From Nocardia jiangxiensis NBRC 101359 (lineage in GTDB: Bacteria; Actinomycetota; Actinomycetes; Mycobacteriales; Mycobacteriaceae): a stretch of DNA of 64,000 bases. The position numbers were made by a program, and so were the translations under genes. The notes beneath the pieces are model-generated. The model was not told where the DNA came from. It saw only the letters and a program-made list of their open reading frames with translations, and made no database searches. This document shows, piece after piece, positions 26,248 to 35,686 of this stretch; the first letter of the stretch is position 1, and every line of letters begins with the position of its first letter. The stretch lies in the NCBI RefSeq assembly GCF_000308615.1, contig NZ_BAGB01000025.1:87400-151399 (forward strand), in the 5' to 3' direction.

Positions 26248-27036
26248 ATGGAGAATTCCGTTCGCCCCTACTACGTGCCGGTCGGCAACGAGGAACGGGT
26301 GTTCCTCGCGGCGTTCGGACAGGGGCTGCCGATCATGCTCAAGGGGCCGACCGGCTGCGGCAAGACCAGATTCGTGGAGGCGATGGCGCATCAGGCCGGG
26401 CGGCCACTGATCACCGTGGCCTGCCACGACGACCTGTCCACCGCGGATCTGGTCGGTCGATATCTGTTGCAGGGCGGGGAGACTCGCTGGGTGGACGGTC
26501 CGCTGACCCGCGCTGTGCGCGAGGGCGCGATCTGCTATCTCGACGAGGTGGTCGAGGCCCGTCAGGACACCACGGTGGTACTGCATCCGCTGGCCGACCA
26601 TCGTCGTCAGCTGCCCATCGACCGGCTCGGGACGACCCTGGACGCTGCCGAGGGCTTCTGCCTGGTGGTTTCCTACAACCCCGGGTATCAGAGCGTCCTG
26701 AAAGATCTCAAGGATTCCACCCGGCAGCGCATGATCGCCATCGAACTGGGTTATCCGCCAGCGGAAATCGAGGAGAAGATCATCGCCGTCGAAGCCTGCG
26801 CCGATCAGCGCGCGGCCGCGCAGCTGGTGCGGATCGGTCGTGCCGTGCGGCAGGCCGACGCCCCCGGCCTGCGCGAGGTGGCCTCCACCCGGGTGCTGAT
26901 CAGCGCGGCCAAGTTGATCGCCCAGGGGCTCGCGCCCAGGGAGGCCGCACTCGCCGCCATCGCCGGGCCGCTCACGGACGATCCGCTGGTCGCCGCGAAC
27001 CTCGCCGCGGTGATCGACGCATACGTGCAGGAATGA
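26248..27036 (+). CDS. CbbQ/NirQ/NorQ-type MoxR AAA+ ATPase
   Basis: 262 residues, full length for the family. Walker A GPTGCGKT (about 34-41), Walker [12 protein letters not shown] (about 92-102), sensor region VVSYNPGY, and a C-terminal CbbQ_C lid. Such ATPases pair with VWA proteins to remodel a target enzyme: NorQ/NorD for nitric oxide reductase, CbbQ/CbbO for Rubisco. Neither target is here, so the client is probably an enzyme of this operon or the divergent P450. The stop overlaps the ALDH start (ATGA). Confidence 0.92.
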   Translation: MENSVRPYYVPVGNEERVFLAAFGQGLPIMLKGPTGCGKTRFVEAMAHQAGRPLITVACHDDLSTADLVGRYLLQGGETRWVDGPLTRAVREGAICYLDEVVEARQDTTVVLHPLADHRRQLPIDRLGTTLDAAEGFCLVVSYNPGYQSVLKDLKDSTRQRMIAIELGYPPAEIEEKIIAVEACADQRAAAQLVRIGRAVRQADAPGLREVASTRVLISAAKLIAQGLAPREAALAAIAGPLTDDPLVAANLAAVIDAYVQE

Positions 27037-28577
27037 ACGACCCCGAGAGAATGCAGAAATGCATGTCCGACACGGCGGCAATGGATTTCGAATCACGCAT
27101 GCTCATCGACGGCCGCCTCACCGACGGCGAGGCCGGTCGTTTCCCCGTCGTGAACCCGGCGACCGAGCAGGTACTGGGCGAGGTGGCCGATGCGTCCGCG
27201 GCCGATATGCATCGGGCGATCGCGGCCGCGCGGCGAGCGTTCGACCGGACCGCGTGGGCCACCGACCGCGCACTGCGACGACGCTGCCTCGAACAACTCC
27301 AGGCTGCGCTGGAAGAAGATCGAGAAGCGTTGCGGGAGGAGCTGATCGCCGAGGCGGGCTGTCCCCGGGCGATCACCTTCGGCCCGCAGCTCGACGCTCC
27401 GCTGGCCGACGCGGTGAAGGTACCGGCCGAGCTGATCGAGAAATACTCGTGGGAGACCGATCTCGGCGATATGCACGTGCCGGTGACCGGCCGCGAGACC
27501 AGGCGTGTGGTGTGGCGTGAACCGGTCGGTGTGGTCGGCGCGATCGTGCCGTGGAACTTCCCGTTCGAGGTCAGCATTCACAAGCTCGCGCAGGCCCTGG
27601 CCGCGGGCAACACCGTGGTCCTCAAACCCGCGCCCGACACCCCGTTCAACGCGACCCGGATCGGGCGCTTGATCGCCGAACGCACGGATTTCCCACCGGG
27701 CGTGGTCAATATCGTCACCGCCTCGGATCACCTGGTGGGGGAGGAGCTCACGCTCTCGCCGCAAGTCGATCTGATCTCGTTCACCGGTTCCACGGCGGTG
27801 GGGCAGCGCATCATGGAAAAGGGTGCGGCGACCATGAAACGCCTGTTCCTCGAACTGGGCGGGAAATCGGCGAGCATCGTGCTGGACGATGCGGACTTCG
27901 GGCAAGCCCTGCTGCTCGGGCTCGCGCCCTGCCTGCACGCCGGGCAGGGCTGCGCCAACCCGACCCGGCTGCTGCTGCCGCGTGCCCGATACGCCGAGGG
28001 TGTGGAATTCCTGGAGGCGATGTACCGGGGTATCGAACCGGGCGATCCGCAGGATCCGGCGACGCTGTGCGGGCCGGTCATCTCCGCGCGCCAGCGCGAT
28101 CGGATTCGCGGATATATCGACAAGGGCGTCGTGGAAGGGGCTCGGCTGGTCGTCGGCGGCAATGCCGCGCCCGTCCCGTCCGACCGCGGATTCTGGGTTC
28201 GGCCAACACTTTTCGCCGATGTCGACAACAGTATGACGATCGCCCAGGAGGAGATCTTCGGCCCGGTGCTCGCGGTCATCGCATTCGACGACGATGACGA
28301 CGCGATCCGCATAGCCAACGACAGCCGATACGGCCTGGCGGGCAACGTGATGTCCGCATCCTTCGACCGCTCCATCGCCGTGGCCCGGCGGCTGCGCGCC
28401 GGATTCATCGGCGTGAACGGCGGTGTCGCCTACGGCGCCGACGTGCCGTTCGGCGGATACAAGTTCAGCGGCGTCGGCCGCCAGAACGGCGTGGCCGGAT
28501 TCGACCAGTACACCGAGATCAAGTCGGTCGGATATCCCGTCGACCGACCAGGAAAGGAATCGACATGGGGCGTGTGA
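27033..28577 (+). CDS. Aldehyde dehydrogenase (NAD(P)+)
   Basis: 514 residues. [43 protein letters not shown] (catalytic Glu) and [13 protein letters not shown] (catalytic Cys) cover the family's active site; the C-terminus has [20 protein letters not shown]. It should oxidise an aldehyde to the acid. ATG 27033 overlaps the NorQ-like stop; internal ATGs at 27063 and 27099 are possible. Its end overlaps the SDR start by 13 bp. With the SDR it forms an alcohol-to-acid pair. Confidence 0.93.
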   Translation: MNDPERMQKCMSDTAAMDFESRMLIDGRLTDGEAGRFPVVNPATEQVLGEVADASAADMHRAIAAARRAFDRTAWATDRALRRRCLEQLQAALEEDREALREELIAEAGCPRAITFGPQLDAPLADAVKVPAELIEKYSWETDLGDMHVPVTGRETRRVVWREPVGVVGAIVPWNFPFEVSIHKLAQALAAGNTVVLKPAPDTPFNATRIGRLIAERTDFPPGVVNIVTASDHLVGEELTLSPQVDLISFTGSTAVGQRIMEKGAATMKRLFLELGGKSASIVLDDADFGQALLLGLAPCLHAGQGCANPTRLLLPRARYAEGVEFLEAMYRGIEPGDPQDPATLCGPVISARQRDRIRGYIDKGVVEGARLVVGGNAAPVPSDRGFWVRPTLFADVDNSMTIAQEEIFGPVLAVIAFDDDDDAIRIANDSRYGLAGNVMSASFDRSIAVARRLRAGFIGVNGGVAYGADVPFGGYKFSGVGRQNGVAGFDQYTEIKSVGYPVDRPGKESTWGV

Positions 28578-29425
28578 CAGGCAAGGTCGCCTTCATCACC
28601 GGAGCAGCACGAGGGCAGGGCCGCAGTCATGCGGTGACCCTGGCCGGGGAGGGCGCGGACATCATCGCCGTGGATCTGTGCCGTGACGTGGACACACTCA
28701 AATATTCACTGGCGCGTCGGGAGGATCTGGACGAGACCGCCGAGCTGGTTCGCAAGGCGGGCGGCAAGATCCTGGCCATCGAGGCCGATGTGCGGGACGC
28801 CGAGCAGATGCGCGCCGCGGTCCGCGACGGGCTGGCCGAATTCGGCAAGATCGACGTCGTGGTCGCCCAGGCCGGTATCGCCGGAATGCAGGGCGATCCG
28901 AAGGATCAGGCGTGGATCGATGTGATCAACACCAATCTGATCGGCACCATCAACGCGATCCAGGCCGCGCTGCCGCATCTGCCGGAGGGTGCGTCGGTCA
29001 TCGCGACCGGTTCGACCGCCGGGCTCATGCAGACCAAGGCGCTGGACAATCCGGGCAGCGATCCCGGCGGCATCGCCTATCCGCTGTCGAAACGGCTGCT
29101 GTCCACCTACGTTCACGAATTCGCGGCGCAGTTCGCCCACCGCAAGATCCGCGCCAACGTCATCCATCCGACCAACTGCAACACCCCGATGCTGCACAGT
29201 GAGCCGATGTACCAGGCGTTCCGCCCGGACCTGCCGAATCCCACCCGCGAGGATGCCGAGGTGGCCTTCCCCGTGCAGCAGATCATGCCGGTGCCGTATG
29301 TCGAACCCGAGGACATCAGCGAAATGGTGCTGTTCCTCGCCTCGGATGCCTCCCGGTACGTCACCGGCATGCAGATGCGCGTGGACGCCGGAGGGTATCT
29401 GCGCTGGTACGACTATCACGTCTGA
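28565..29425 (+). CDS. Mycofactocin-dependent SDR oxidoreductase
   Basis: 286 residues. The N-terminus GKVAFITGAARGQGRSHAVTLAGEGADIIAVDLC, with the GQGRSHA variant of the Rossmann glycine motif and the insertion KYSLARREDLDETAELV, is diagnostic of mycofactocin-coupled SDRs, whose NAD is bound non-exchangeably and reoxidised by mycofactocin. Catalytic Ser (GSTAG) and YPLSK are present. It probably oxidises the alcohol made by the P450. The mycofactocin biosynthesis genes are not in this window. ATG 28565 follows AAAGGAATCGAC. Confidence 0.92.
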   Translation: MGRVTGKVAFITGAARGQGRSHAVTLAGEGADIIAVDLCRDVDTLKYSLARREDLDETAELVRKAGGKILAIEADVRDAEQMRAAVRDGLAEFGKIDVVVAQAGIAGMQGDPKDQAWIDVINTNLIGTINAIQAALPHLPEGASVIATGSTAGLMQTKALDNPGSDPGGIAYPLSKRLLSTYVHEFAAQFAHRKIRANVIHPTNCNTPMLHSEPMYQAFRPDLPNPTREDAEVAFPVQQIMPVPYVEPEDISEMVLFLASDASRYVTGMQMRVDAGGYLRWYDYHV

Positions 29426-29441
29426 AAAGCGCGCTGTACCG

Positions 29442-29472
29442 AGCTCTCCGGTGAACATATCGCCGGAGAGCT
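29442..29472. terminator. Bidirectional terminator between convergent SDR genes
   Basis: AGCTCTCCGG and CCGGAGAGCT form a perfect 10-bp stem (extendable by a wobble and a G-C pair) in the 81-bp gap between convergent genes. Confidence 0.75.
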
Positions 29473-29506
29473 TCGGCGTGTGCGGCAAGGACGGTGAATT
29501 AGCTTG

Positions 29507-30442
29507 CTACTGAAGAGGATTCACGCCGAGACGCGCACAGATCCCGAAGACCTCTTCGAAGATCGACCCCGGCACCGTGAACGGCTCGGTCGCGGAGATC
29601 TCCGGTAGGTGTGCGGCGATGTCGTCGGCGGTGGGCCGCGTCCCGGGCTCGGCCAGCCAGCCTTCGCCGAGGCCGACGAACACCCGGGCGAACCGCCCGG
29701 CGCAGGCGGAGTAGTTCCGATGGGTCCACTCACAGTCGCGGCTGGCCAGGAAGACCACCATCGGCACGACCAGCTCCGGGTCGATGACCTTCAGAAATCC
29801 CAAGTCTTCCAACGCCTTCGGATCTCCGACGGTCTCGGTGACCATGCGGGAGAAACCGAAGGGCAGCACGGTATTGGACGTGATGCCGTGCGGTTCGCCC
29901 TCGATGGAGATGACATTGGACAGGCCCACCAGACCGGCTTTGGCTGCGGCGTAATGCGATTCCATCGGCTGTCCGAACATGCCGCCCGAGGAGGAGATGA
30001 ACACGAAGCGGCCGTACCGCTGCTGTTTCATCACCGGATAGGCCGCATGGGCGAGGTAGAAGCCGCCGTCGAGGTGGACCTCGAGCATGCGACGCCAATC
30101 GGCGGGCGTCATATCCTCGAAGGCGATGCTGTTGAAGATTCCGGCGTTGCTGATCACGGCGTCCAGGCGGCCGAAGGTGTCCACCGCCGCGCGCACGATG
30201 GCGGCCCCGCCCTCCGGGCTGGTCACCGACTCGTAGGAGGCCGCCGCACGGCCCCCGGCCTGCTCGATCTCCCGCACGACCTCGTCGGCCACGCCGGCGT
30301 CCGCGCCTTCGCCGCGCATACTGCCGCCCAGGTCGTTGACCACGACGGCCGCGCCCCGCGCCGCCAATTCCTGTGCATAGAGCCGCCCCAGTCCGCGGCC
30401 CGCTCCGGTCACGATGGCGACCTGGCCGGTGAAGTCGATCAT
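29507..30442 (-). CDS. SDR family oxidoreductase (HSD17B4/multifunctional-enzyme type)
   Basis: 311 residues: VAIVTGAGRGLGRLYAQELAARGAAVVVNDLGGSM, the pattern of peroxisomal multifunctional-enzyme-type 3-hydroxyacyl-CoA dehydrogenases, then SNAGI, FISSSGG and YAAAKAG (catalytic Tyr/Lys). It fits a 3-hydroxyacyl-CoA or sterol-type hydroxyl oxidation in the catabolic island. The start at 30442 is followed upstream by motif copy B. Confidence 0.88.
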   Translation of the reverse strand: MIDFTGQVAIVTGAGRGLGRLYAQELAARGAAVVVNDLGGSMRGEGADAGVADEVVREIEQAGGRAAASYESVTSPEGGAAIVRAAVDTFGRLDAVISNAGIFNSIAFEDMTPADWRRMLEVHLDGGFYLAHAAYPVMKQQRYGRFVFISSSGGMFGQPMESHYAAAKAGLVGLSNVISIEGEPHGITSNTVLPFGFSRMVTETVGDPKALEDLGFLKVIDPELVVPMVVFLASRDCEWTHRNYSACAGRFARVFVGLGEGWLAEPGTRPTADDIAAHLPEISATEPFTVPGSIFEEVFGICARLGVNPLQ

Positions 30443-30765
30443 CTGCGTCCCACCTCGTCGTGCGTGCCTCGGACCATCACGCTACAGCGGAACGAATATT
30501 TGGTCAACGCGTCGGGGGCTGTCGCCGGGCGGTGCGTGCTACCCGATTGCCTGCTCTTGTCTCCGCCGGGATGCCGCCCCGCCTGCGGAAATGCAATTCT
30601 CAACTATCGCGAATGTCATTGTACTTCGGGTCCTGATCCGTTATCGTTACCTGACGTGGCCGAAGGGCGGCTGCGGGGCGGTGTCACAGAGTCTCACGTG
30701 CCACCACCGGGCGTCGGCGCTACGCCGCGTCCCACGGCAAGGCGAAAGCCTTTCTACAGCAAGCG
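30443..30765. other. Divergent promoter region, SDR / PucR
   Basis: These 323 bp separate the SDR and PucR start codons. Apart from motif copy B (30488-30505), I see no gene: short frames through it are Arg/Pro-rich and have no ribosome site. The half next to PucR holds an AT-richer stretch (about 30590-30655) suited to a promoter. Confidence 0.5.
30488..30505 (+). promoter_or_regulatory. Shared 18-bp motif, copy B (SDR / PucR spacer)
   Basis: CGGAACGAATATTTGGTC, identical over 18 bp to copy A. It lies 46 bp upstream of the SDR start at 30442. Confidence 0.65.
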
Positions 30766-31890
30766 ATGTTGATGTCGACCAAAGCTGTATCCGCCAGCAG
30801 CGCCGAGCGAGCGGTGTCCGGCGCCTTCTGCGAACTGATCGAAAGTCTGCGGTGCGGGCACGGCATCTCCGCCGCAGTCCGGCGTCTGGAGGCCGCTGCC
30901 ACCGGTTGGGCGGCCACCGGGGTAACCTTGCGCGCGTTCAATGCCGAACTGCAGGCCTGTCTGACCGAGGCCATCCGCACGGTCGTGCGTTCGGCCGCAC
31001 TCACCGGCGACGCCGAATCCGTGGTGGAGATCGTCATCTCCGCGACCGCGCTGGTCGCGGACGTGCATCACCGGATCTGGTGTGACGGTCGGCTGGGGGA
31101 GATTCAATCGCTCGCCGCGGCGCTGCTGTCCGGTGAGAGTCCGCTGCGGCTGTCCCGGGAGAGCGGGATCGCCGTCGCCGAATCCTATTGGGTGGTAGCC
31201 CTGTCGGTGCCGCCCGGCGCCGCGCCGGCCGCCGAACCGGTGCTGCGGCGGATCCGGATCGAGTTGACCGAGCGCTACGGCGATCGGGTGCTGCCCCGCC
31301 TGTCCGCGGCCGGTGGCACGATCCTGGTCCCGGCCGCCGACGCCGAGGACGCCCCGGCCTCGCTGGTCTCCGAATTGTCCGCGGCGGCACAGGTTCCGGT
31401 CACGGCCGCGGGTGTGTGGGCTACGCGGGACGATATCCCCGCCGCGGCGCGGCAGGCGCACGAACTGCTCGAACTCGCGCTGGTCTTCGGCCGCACCGGC
31501 CGCTGGCACACCTTCGTCGACCTGGCCCTGGAATATCAGCTCACCCGGCCCGGCAGCAGCCGGGAACACCTTGCCGCACTGCTGGATCCGCTGGTCGGCC
31601 ACGCACATCTCGACGAGACGTTGCGGCTGCATCTGCGCGGCGACCTCTCGCGCCGCCGCATCTCCCAGATGCTGAACATCCACACCAACACCCTCGACTA
31701 CCGGCTCAAGCGAATCGGTCGGCTCACCGGTGTGGATCCGTTCAGCCCGGACGGTCAGTGGTATCTGCGCGCCGCGCTCGTCGCGCGCACGGCGTTGTCG
31801 AAGTCGATTGCCGCACAGCAGCGCTCGGAATCGGCCGGGGATCACTCCGAGCGTGCGACGACACCGCGAAGTGTGGTGTCGCGCAGATGA
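30766..31890 (+). CDS. PucR/CdaR-type transcriptional regulator
   Basis: 374 residues. A long helical N-terminal part without a recognised sensor, a GGDEF-like middle (about 145-250), and the C-terminal PucR HTH LDETLRLHLRGDLSRRRISQMLNIHTNTLDYRLKRIGRLTG. Family members commonly activate catabolic or amino-acid genes. It sits inside the island and is divergent from the SDR. Its last 49 bp overlap the convergent tandem-TetR gene. Two ATGs (30766, 30772) are possible. Confidence 0.87.
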   Translation: MLMSTKAVSASSAERAVSGAFCELIESLRCGHGISAAVRRLEAAATGWAATGVTLRAFNAELQACLTEAIRTVVRSAALTGDAESVVEIVISATALVADVHHRIWCDGRLGEIQSLAAALLSGESPLRLSRESGIAVAESYWVVALSVPPGAAPAAEPVLRRIRIELTERYGDRVLPRLSAAGGTILVPAADAEDAPASLVSELSAAAQVPVTAAGVWATRDDIPAAARQAHELLELALVFGRTGRWHTFVDLALEYQLTRPGSSREHLAALLDPLVGHAHLDETLRLHLRGDLSRRRISQMLNIHTNTLDYRLKRIGRLTGVDPFSPDGQWYLRAALVARTALSKSIAAQQRSESAGDHSERATTPRSVVSRR

Positions 31891-33161
31891 ATCAGCGAGG
31901 CGCGGGTGCCGATCTCGGCCAGGATGTTCTCGGGAATCCAGGCCACGCCGATCATGCAGCGCGCCAGCATCTCGTCGGAGGGGCTCTCGATCGCGATCTC
32001 GCCGGATCGAATTCCCTTGGCCAGCAGCGCTTTCATCTGCCGGACGCGTTTGGTGAAGAGCCAGCCCGGATTCGGGGTGTCCGGCGGGGACTGCCGCATC
32101 CAGGCCAGCTGGATGCGGAACTCGTCGCCGAACCGGTCGAGCATATTGGTGTTGATCCAGCTCAGCGCGTCGAGCTTCTCGATGGGGGAGGATTCCGAAC
32201 GCAATACGTCGGTCCAGCCGACCGCGACCTTCTCACCGAACGACCGCATGATCGAGGCGAGCAACTCCTCCTTCGAGCCGATCACCCGGTACACCGACCC
32301 GGTGCCGAGCCCGGCCGCGGCGGCGATATCGCGAATGGTCGTGCTCTCATAGCCCCGGCGGCCGAATTCGGCCCGTGCGACCGCGCGGATGTGCGCGGCC
32401 TTGGAGTCGTCCTGCGGCTCATCCGACCAGGTCCGCACGACCGCGTCGGCGGCCAGGAACGCCGGGGAGGCATCGAGTTCGGCGTCGGTGTGGCTCGCGG
32501 CCGCGACGCCCTCCAGCAGGATCCGGCAGAACAGCCGGGCCACCTGGTCCGCCGGTGCGTTGTGCCGGATGATGTCCAGTCCGACGTGCAGCATGGTCTG
32601 GGTGATCCGGTCGGCCAGCAGGTGCAGATCGATGTCGGCCCGCAGATAACCGGCCCACCGCGCGGCGCGCAGCGTCTGGAACATGGCCTCCAGAATCGCC
32701 GTCGGCCGCTGTCTGGTCAGCTCGATCAGGGTGGGGTTCGAACTCGGGCCCTCGTAGAACGACATCTGTAGTGCCGCACGATGATCCACCGCGCAGGTGG
32801 CGATCTGCGCGCCGAGGTCGCCGATGCGGTCGAACGGTGAGCGCGAGTCGGGCCGATCCAGCGTGTCCAGGGTGCGCTCGGCGACCTGATCCAATGCGGC
32901 GTGATAGCGCTGCAGCAACCCGACCAGGATCGCTTCCTTGGATTCGAAGTGGTGGTAGAGGCTGCCGGGCAGGATCCCGCAGGCATCGGCGATCTCCTGC
33001 AACGACGTGCGCAGACCCGAGGACGCGATCAACGACGCCGCGGTCTGGAGAATTTCGGTGCGGCGGGATCTGTCGTCCTCGGTACGGCCGTTGCGTGCCG
33101 CGGGGGCCTCGGGCGTCCCGTCCGCGTTGCGCTGTCCGCGGCTCACCTGACCACGCGCCAC
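31842..33161 (-). CDS. Tandem TetR regulator: two complete TetR modules in one protein
   Basis: 439 residues. Module 1 (about 32-225) has HTH LQEIADACGILPGSLYHHFESKEAILVGLL; module 2 (about 245-439) has HTH IRDIAAAAGLGTGSVYRVIGSKEELLASIM. Each is followed by its own helical ligand-type domain, so the chain is a covalent TetR pair in place of the usual homodimer. Two unlike recognition helices would suit an asymmetric site; the island's 18-bp motif is indeed asymmetric, and copy F lies 61 bp upstream of this gene. It is the best candidate for the island's repressor. Confidence 0.88.
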   Translation of the reverse strand: MARGQVSRGQRNADGTPEAPAARNGRTEDDRSRRTEILQTAASLIASSGLRTSLQEIADACGILPGSLYHHFESKEAILVGLLQRYHAALDQVAERTLDTLDRPDSRSPFDRIGDLGAQIATCAVDHRAALQMSFYEGPSSNPTLIELTRQRPTAILEAMFQTLRAARWAGYLRADIDLHLLADRITQTMLHVGLDIIRHNAPADQVARLFCRILLEGVAAASHTDAELDASPAFLAADAVVRTWSDEPQDDSKAAHIRAVARAEFGRRGYESTTIRDIAAAAGLGTGSVYRVIGSKEELLASIMRSFGEKVAVGWTDVLRSESSPIEKLDALSWINTNMLDRFGDEFRIQLAWMRQSPPDTPNPGWLFTKRVRQMKALLAKGIRSGEIAIESPSDEMLARCMIGVAWIPENILAEIGTRASLIHLRDTTLRGVVARSE

Positions 33162-33221
33162 AACACCTCCACAACATCTCGGCCCCGGTCATCGGACGAG
33201 GGCGAGCCCGGCGGTCGAGAA

Positions 33222-33239
33222 TACCAATTCTTTGATCCA
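33222..33239 (-). promoter_or_regulatory. Shared motif, copy F (tandem TetR promoter)
   Basis: Minus strand TGGATCAAAGAATTGGTA. It matches copy D at 15 of 18 positions and copies A/B at 12 of 18; the weakest copy, placed as for autoregulation. Confidence 0.4.
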
Positions 33240-33258
33240 CGGTATCACCAGCTGTGGT

Positions 33259-33295
33259 CCCGTACCGGCCGGGGCATTCCGGCGGCCGGTACGGG
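33259..33295 (-). terminator. Terminator of the amidohydrolase gene
   Basis: CCCGTACCGGCC and GGCCGGTACGGG form a perfect 12-bp stem with a 13-nt loop, starting 37 bp after the amidohydrolase stop at 33333 on the minus strand. Confidence 0.75.
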
Positions 33296-33332
33296 TTTCG
33301 TGCCGAGGACGATAATTCCGGTCGTATCCGAA

Positions 33333-34619
33333 TCAGGACGAGGTCGGCAGTTGCCGGGCCAGATCCATGACGGTAACCGTATCTGTGCCGGTCTTCTTGA
33401 GCCGCTCCGACGAACGGTAGCCCAGATCGACATCCGTCGCCTGCGCTCGTAGCGCTCCGACGGTTACCTCGGCCTTGGGCAGCTGTCCGAACATGTCGAA
33501 CGAGTAGAGCCGCAACGCATTCTGATGGGTGATCTTGTCGATCTCGGCGTCCGGAACACCGTCGAGATGGATCGCCAGCGTCTCCGGGGCAACCGGCCAG
33601 GTGGAATCGGAATGCGGATAATCGCATTCCCAGTTGAGCATGTCGAGATTGAGTTTGTCGCGTGTCCGGATGCCGAATCCGTCATCGATGAAACACAGTG
33701 CGATGCGGTCCAGGAATACCTCGCTCGGCAGTTTGTCGCCGAAATTCTGATGGGTCCACGCGCGATGCATCCGATACACCCGGTCGATGCGCTCGAGGAA
33801 ATACGGCACCCAGCCGATACCGCCCTCGGACAGCGCGAAGGTCAGGTCGGGGAATTTCTTGAGCATCGGCGACCAGATCAGATCCGCGGCGGCCTGGACG
33901 ATACTCATGGGCTGCAGGGTGACCATCACGTCGACCGGCGCGTCGATCGAGGTGATGACCACGCTCGACGACGAGCCGATATGCAGATTCGCCACAGTGT
34001 TCGTATCGCTGCACGCCTTCCAGAACGGATCCCAGTGCGCATCGTGCAGTGACGGATAGTTCAGCTTGGTCGGATTCTCGGAGAAGGTGACCGCGTGGCA
34101 GCCCTTCGCGGCGACGCGCCGGACCTCCGCGGCCATCAGCTCCGGATCCCAGATCGGGGGCAGGGCCTGCGGAATCATCCGTCCCGGATAGGCGCCGCAC
34201 CACTCGTCGATATGCCAGTCGTTGTAGGCGCGCAGGACGGCCAGCCCCAGATCCTTGTCCTTGGCCCGCGCGAAGTACTGCCCGCAGAACTGCGGATAGG
34301 ACGGGAAATTCAGTGCGGCGGCGACCCCGTTGGCGTTCATATCCCGAATGCGCTCGTGAATGTCGTAGCAACCTTCGCGGATCTCGGCGAGTTTGGTGGG
34401 CTCGGCGCCGTATTCGTCCGGCGGGCGGCCTGCCACCGCGTTCAGGCCGACGTTGGTCGCCTCCTGCCCCTCGAACACCCAGGCGTCGGTGCCGTCCGCG
34501 CGCTGGACGAGTTTGGGCACGTCATCGGCGTACTTGGCGGGGATGTGGTTGTCGAACATGTCGGGTGGTTCGACGAGGTGATCGTCGACCGAGACGAGCA
34601 CGAGGTCGTTCATATCCAT
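33333..34619 (-). CDS. Amidohydrolase family protein (amidohydrolase_2, ACMSD-like)
   Basis: 428 residues. LVSVDDHLVEPPDMF gives the D-x-H metal motif in actinobacterial form; later HIGSSS, ALSEGGIGWVPYFLERID and WECDYPHSDSTWP supply the remaining metal ligands. The family includes decarboxylases (ACMSD type) and C-C or C-N hydrolases; relatives with this N-terminus abound in Mycobacterium/Rhodococcus catabolic clusters. ATG 34619 is backed by AGGAG. Motif copy C lies 94 bp upstream. Confidence 0.88.
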   Translation of the reverse strand: MDMNDLVLVSVDDHLVEPPDMFDNHIPAKYADDVPKLVQRADGTDAWVFEGQEATNVGLNAVAGRPPDEYGAEPTKLAEIREGCYDIHERIRDMNANGVAAALNFPSYPQFCGQYFARAKDKDLGLAVLRAYNDWHIDEWCGAYPGRMIPQALPPIWDPELMAAEVRRVAAKGCHAVTFSENPTKLNYPSLHDAHWDPFWKACSDTNTVANLHIGSSSSVVITSIDAPVDVMVTLQPMSIVQAAADLIWSPMLKKFPDLTFALSEGGIGWVPYFLERIDRVYRMHRAWTHQNFGDKLPSEVFLDRIALCFIDDGFGIRTRDKLNLDMLNWECDYPHSDSTWPVAPETLAIHLDGVPDAEIDKITHQNALRLYSFDMFGQLPKAEVTVGALRAQATDVDLGYRSSERLKKTGTDTVTVMDLARQLPTSS

Positions 34620-34712
34620 GCTGCACTCCTGTTCGGGCTCTGGAGGTGGTCCCGTCGCGCGAAATCCGAGCACGACCCCGCTCGCGGACCGCCGCTGATC
34701 TGGACTGTAGTC

Positions 34713-34730
34713 CGGAACAGATATTTGGTC
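34713..34730 (+). promoter_or_regulatory. Shared 18-bp motif, copy C (amidohydrolase / SDR spacer)
   Basis: CGGAACAGATATTTGGTC, 16 of 18 identical to copies A/B, in the 182-bp divergent spacer of the amidohydrolase and the SDR at 34802. Confidence 0.65.
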
Positions 34731-34801
34731 AACAGGGTATTGTGCTGTGCCGTAAGTGAATAGAATCCGGACAGCAGCAGATCCGGGCTAGGAGTGAGCA
34801 C

Positions 34802-35677
34802 ATGGCCGAGCCGCGAACCGTCGTCGTCACCGGAGCCTCACGGGGGCTCGGACTCGCCTCGGGGGCCCATCTGTACCACCGGGGCTGGCGGGTGGTCGCC
34901 GCCATGCGCTCGGTCGACGCGGGTCTGCAGCGTTTGCGGGAGCGGACCGGCGCTGCGCCGGGGGATGCCCGGCTGGTCGGCGTCGCGCTGGATCTGACCG
35001 AAACGTCCTCGATCGAGCGGGCCGCGACGCAGATCCTCGAGGTGACGGGCGCGCCGGATGCGCTGGTGCACAATGCCGGGATCTCCGCGGCCGGAATGGT
35101 CGAGGAGACGCCGATCGCGTTGTGGGAGAGGATGTTCGCGACCAACCTGTTCGGTCCGGTGGCGCTCACCAAGGCGCTGCTGCCCGCCATGCGCGGGGCC
35201 GGGCGCGGGCGCATCGTGCTCGTCTCCAGCGAGGCCGGTGTGCGCGGAATGCCCGCTACCGCACCGTATTCCGCGGTCAAGGGTGCGGTCGAGCGCTGGG
35301 GTGAGTCGATGGCCGGGGAGGTGGCGCCGTTCGGCATCGGGGTCACGGTGCTCATCGCGGGCACCTACGAGACCGACATCATCACCGATGCGGGCACCAC
35401 GGACACTCGCGACCTCGACGGACCCTATGCCCGCCTGCATCGCACGATCGATCGACGCGGCCGCCTCCTGGTCGGGCGCGCGGCCCGTCCGCCGGAACGT
35501 TTCGTCGGCGGGCTGGCCGCGGCGCTGGAGGACACCAGCGCATACGCCCGTCACCCGGTCGGATCGGATGCGCGAATGCTGTTGCTGGCCAACGGAATCA
35601 TTCCGACCCGGGTGATGCACCACATGACTCGGCTACTGCTGGGGATTCCGCGCCGGGGCAGCCTGCGGCCCGAATGA
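34802..35677 (+). CDS. SDR family oxidoreductase
   Basis: 291 residues: TVVVTGASRGLGLASGAHLYHRGWRVVAAMR, HNAGIS, LVSSEAG and YSAVKGA (catalytic Tyr/Lys), then a long C-terminal tail. The form resembles classical retinol-dehydrogenase-like SDRs. ATG 34802, with AGGAGTGAGCAC before it. It diverges from the amidohydrolase across motif copy C. Substrate unknown. Confidence 0.88.
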   Translation: MAEPRTVVVTGASRGLGLASGAHLYHRGWRVVAAMRSVDAGLQRLRERTGAAPGDARLVGVALDLTETSSIERAATQILEVTGAPDALVHNAGISAAGMVEETPIALWERMFATNLFGPVALTKALLPAMRGAGRGRIVLVSSEAGVRGMPATAPYSAVKGAVERWGESMAGEVAPFGIGVTVLIAGTYETDIITDAGTTDTRDLDGPYARLHRTIDRRGRLLVGRAARPPERFVGGLAAALEDTSAYARHPVGSDARMLLLANGIIPTRVMHHMTRLLLGIPRRGSLRPE

Positions 35678-35686
35678 GGAGCGCTC

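Noticed and set aside
24488..27036. NorD/NorQ-like genes as a denitrification locus
   Set aside because: No norB, norC, nir or nos genes are present, and the genes are coupled to AveC/ALDH/SDR.
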